The notes under the pieces: model-generated
Database searches by the model: none
What the model saw: only the letters and a program-made list of their open reading frames with translations
Told to the model about the DNA's origin: nothing
Made by a program: the position numbers and the translations under genes
Shown here: positions 34,137 through 34,324 of the stretch, piece by piece
Layout of the letters: the number at the start of each line of letters is the position of its first letter
How positions within the stretch are numbered: position 1 is the first letter of the stretch
DNA from: Pseudomonadota bacterium
GTDB lineage: Bacteria; Pseudomonadota; Gammaproteobacteria; Steroidobacterales; Steroidobacteraceae
Length of the DNA: 34,324 nucleotides
Direction of reading: 5' to 3'
Assembly: GCA_021815925.1 (NCBI GenBank)
Contig: JAKAZL010000020.1
Location: 1 to 34,324 of the forward strand

Positions 34137-34324
34137 TCAGTGAGGAATGTGATTCGGTGTCAGTGCGAGAAGAAACTCCTCGCACGGAATACACAACACA
34201 TCGTCGCGTTTGATTCGGTCCTTGCCTCGATAGAGCAGGAACCGCTGACTTTGAGGATAGTCCTCGCCGAAGCTTCTGAGTGCCCGCAGATCCTCCGGAC
34301 GCACTCTTGTCGAATTCTTGACCT
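34137..34324 (-). CDS. AAA ATPase with DUF4143, C-terminal end (cut by window end)
   Basis: Reading the minus strand from base 34322, one frame stays open for 61 codons to a TGA at 34139-34137. The peptide begins 'VKNSTRVRPEDLRALRSFG', continues through 'RFLLYRGKDRI' and ends 'EEFLLALTP'. This is the pattern of the C-terminal DUF4143 nuclease-like domain of AAA+ ATPases found near toxins and mobile regions ('EVK...V...D...L..F'). The N-terminal P-loop part is outside the window. The other two frames give low-quality peptides. The gene sits opposite tRNA-Ser, head-on, as genes of tRNA-linked islands often do. The family role is uncertain; ATP-dependent DNA or toxin-related functions have been suggested. 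Confidence 0.7.
   Translation of the reverse strand, partial: VKNSTRVRPEDLRALRSFGEDYPQSQRFLLYRGKDRIKRDDVLCIPCEEFLLALTPNHIPH

Noticed and set aside
33916..34194. A 92-codon minus-strand open frame covering tRNA-Ser
   Set aside because: It runs antisense through the tRNA. The neighbouring frame encodes the recognisable DUF4143 end and explains this stretch better.

Overview
The window is GC-rich chromosomal DNA of a gammaproteobacterium. By gene order it fits the Xanthomonadales/Nevskiales/Steroidobacterales side of the class: pilR-pilS beside sucC-sucD, bamD diverging from rluD-pgeF-clpB, fmdB-DUF502-aspS, and pncC-thpR-recA-recX-alaS-csrA-tRNA-Ser. A genus cannot be assigned from the sequence alone. 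Genes are tightly packed, often overlap by a few bases, and use many GTG and TTG starts.

Layout. 1-1138: the 3' end of a sulfotransferase gene and a DnaQ-like exonuclease, then an AT-rich island. 1139-4161 (minus): pilR and pilS, the two-component system for type IV pili. 4337-8343 (plus): sucC, sucD and nadE; sucD carries an unusual 93-residue Lys/Arg/Ala/Pro-rich tail. 8340-9784 (minus): a RimJ/RimL-like acetyltransferase and bamD. 9783-14155 (plus): rluD, pgeF and clpB, with a good sigma-32 promoter before clpB; the rluD and bamD start codons overlap on opposite strands. 14215-18844 (plus): fmdB, DUF502, a zinc alcohol dehydrogenase, aspS and an alpha/beta-hydrolase. 18867-21880 (minus): mutS followed by a coupled ArsN2-like acetyltransferase.

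22316-27963 is an accessory block: a LysR regulator divergent from a DoxX membrane protein, an MFS transporter divergent from a LacI regulator, and a secreted protein with two retropepsin-like aspartic protease modules plus TPR repeats. It lies between mutS and pncC-recA, which are close neighbours in some pseudomonads. 28118-34015 (plus) is the conserved block pncC, thpR, recA, recX, alaS, csrA, tRNA-Ser(GCT). The window ends in the 3' part of a DUF4143-type AAA ATPase gene on the minus strand, just beyond the tRNA.

Most genes are housekeeping: TCA cycle, NAD synthesis, outer-membrane assembly, rRNA modification, proteostasis, tRNA charging, DNA repair and global regulation. No CRISPR array, rRNA, insertion sequence or complete phage/defence system is visible. 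The observations most worth following are the SucD basic tail, the tandem aspartic protease/TPR protein, the zero-spacing bamD/rluD divergence, and several perfect inverted repeats in divergent control regions (pilS/sucC, LysR/DoxX, MFS/LacI, protease/pncC, upstream of recA).
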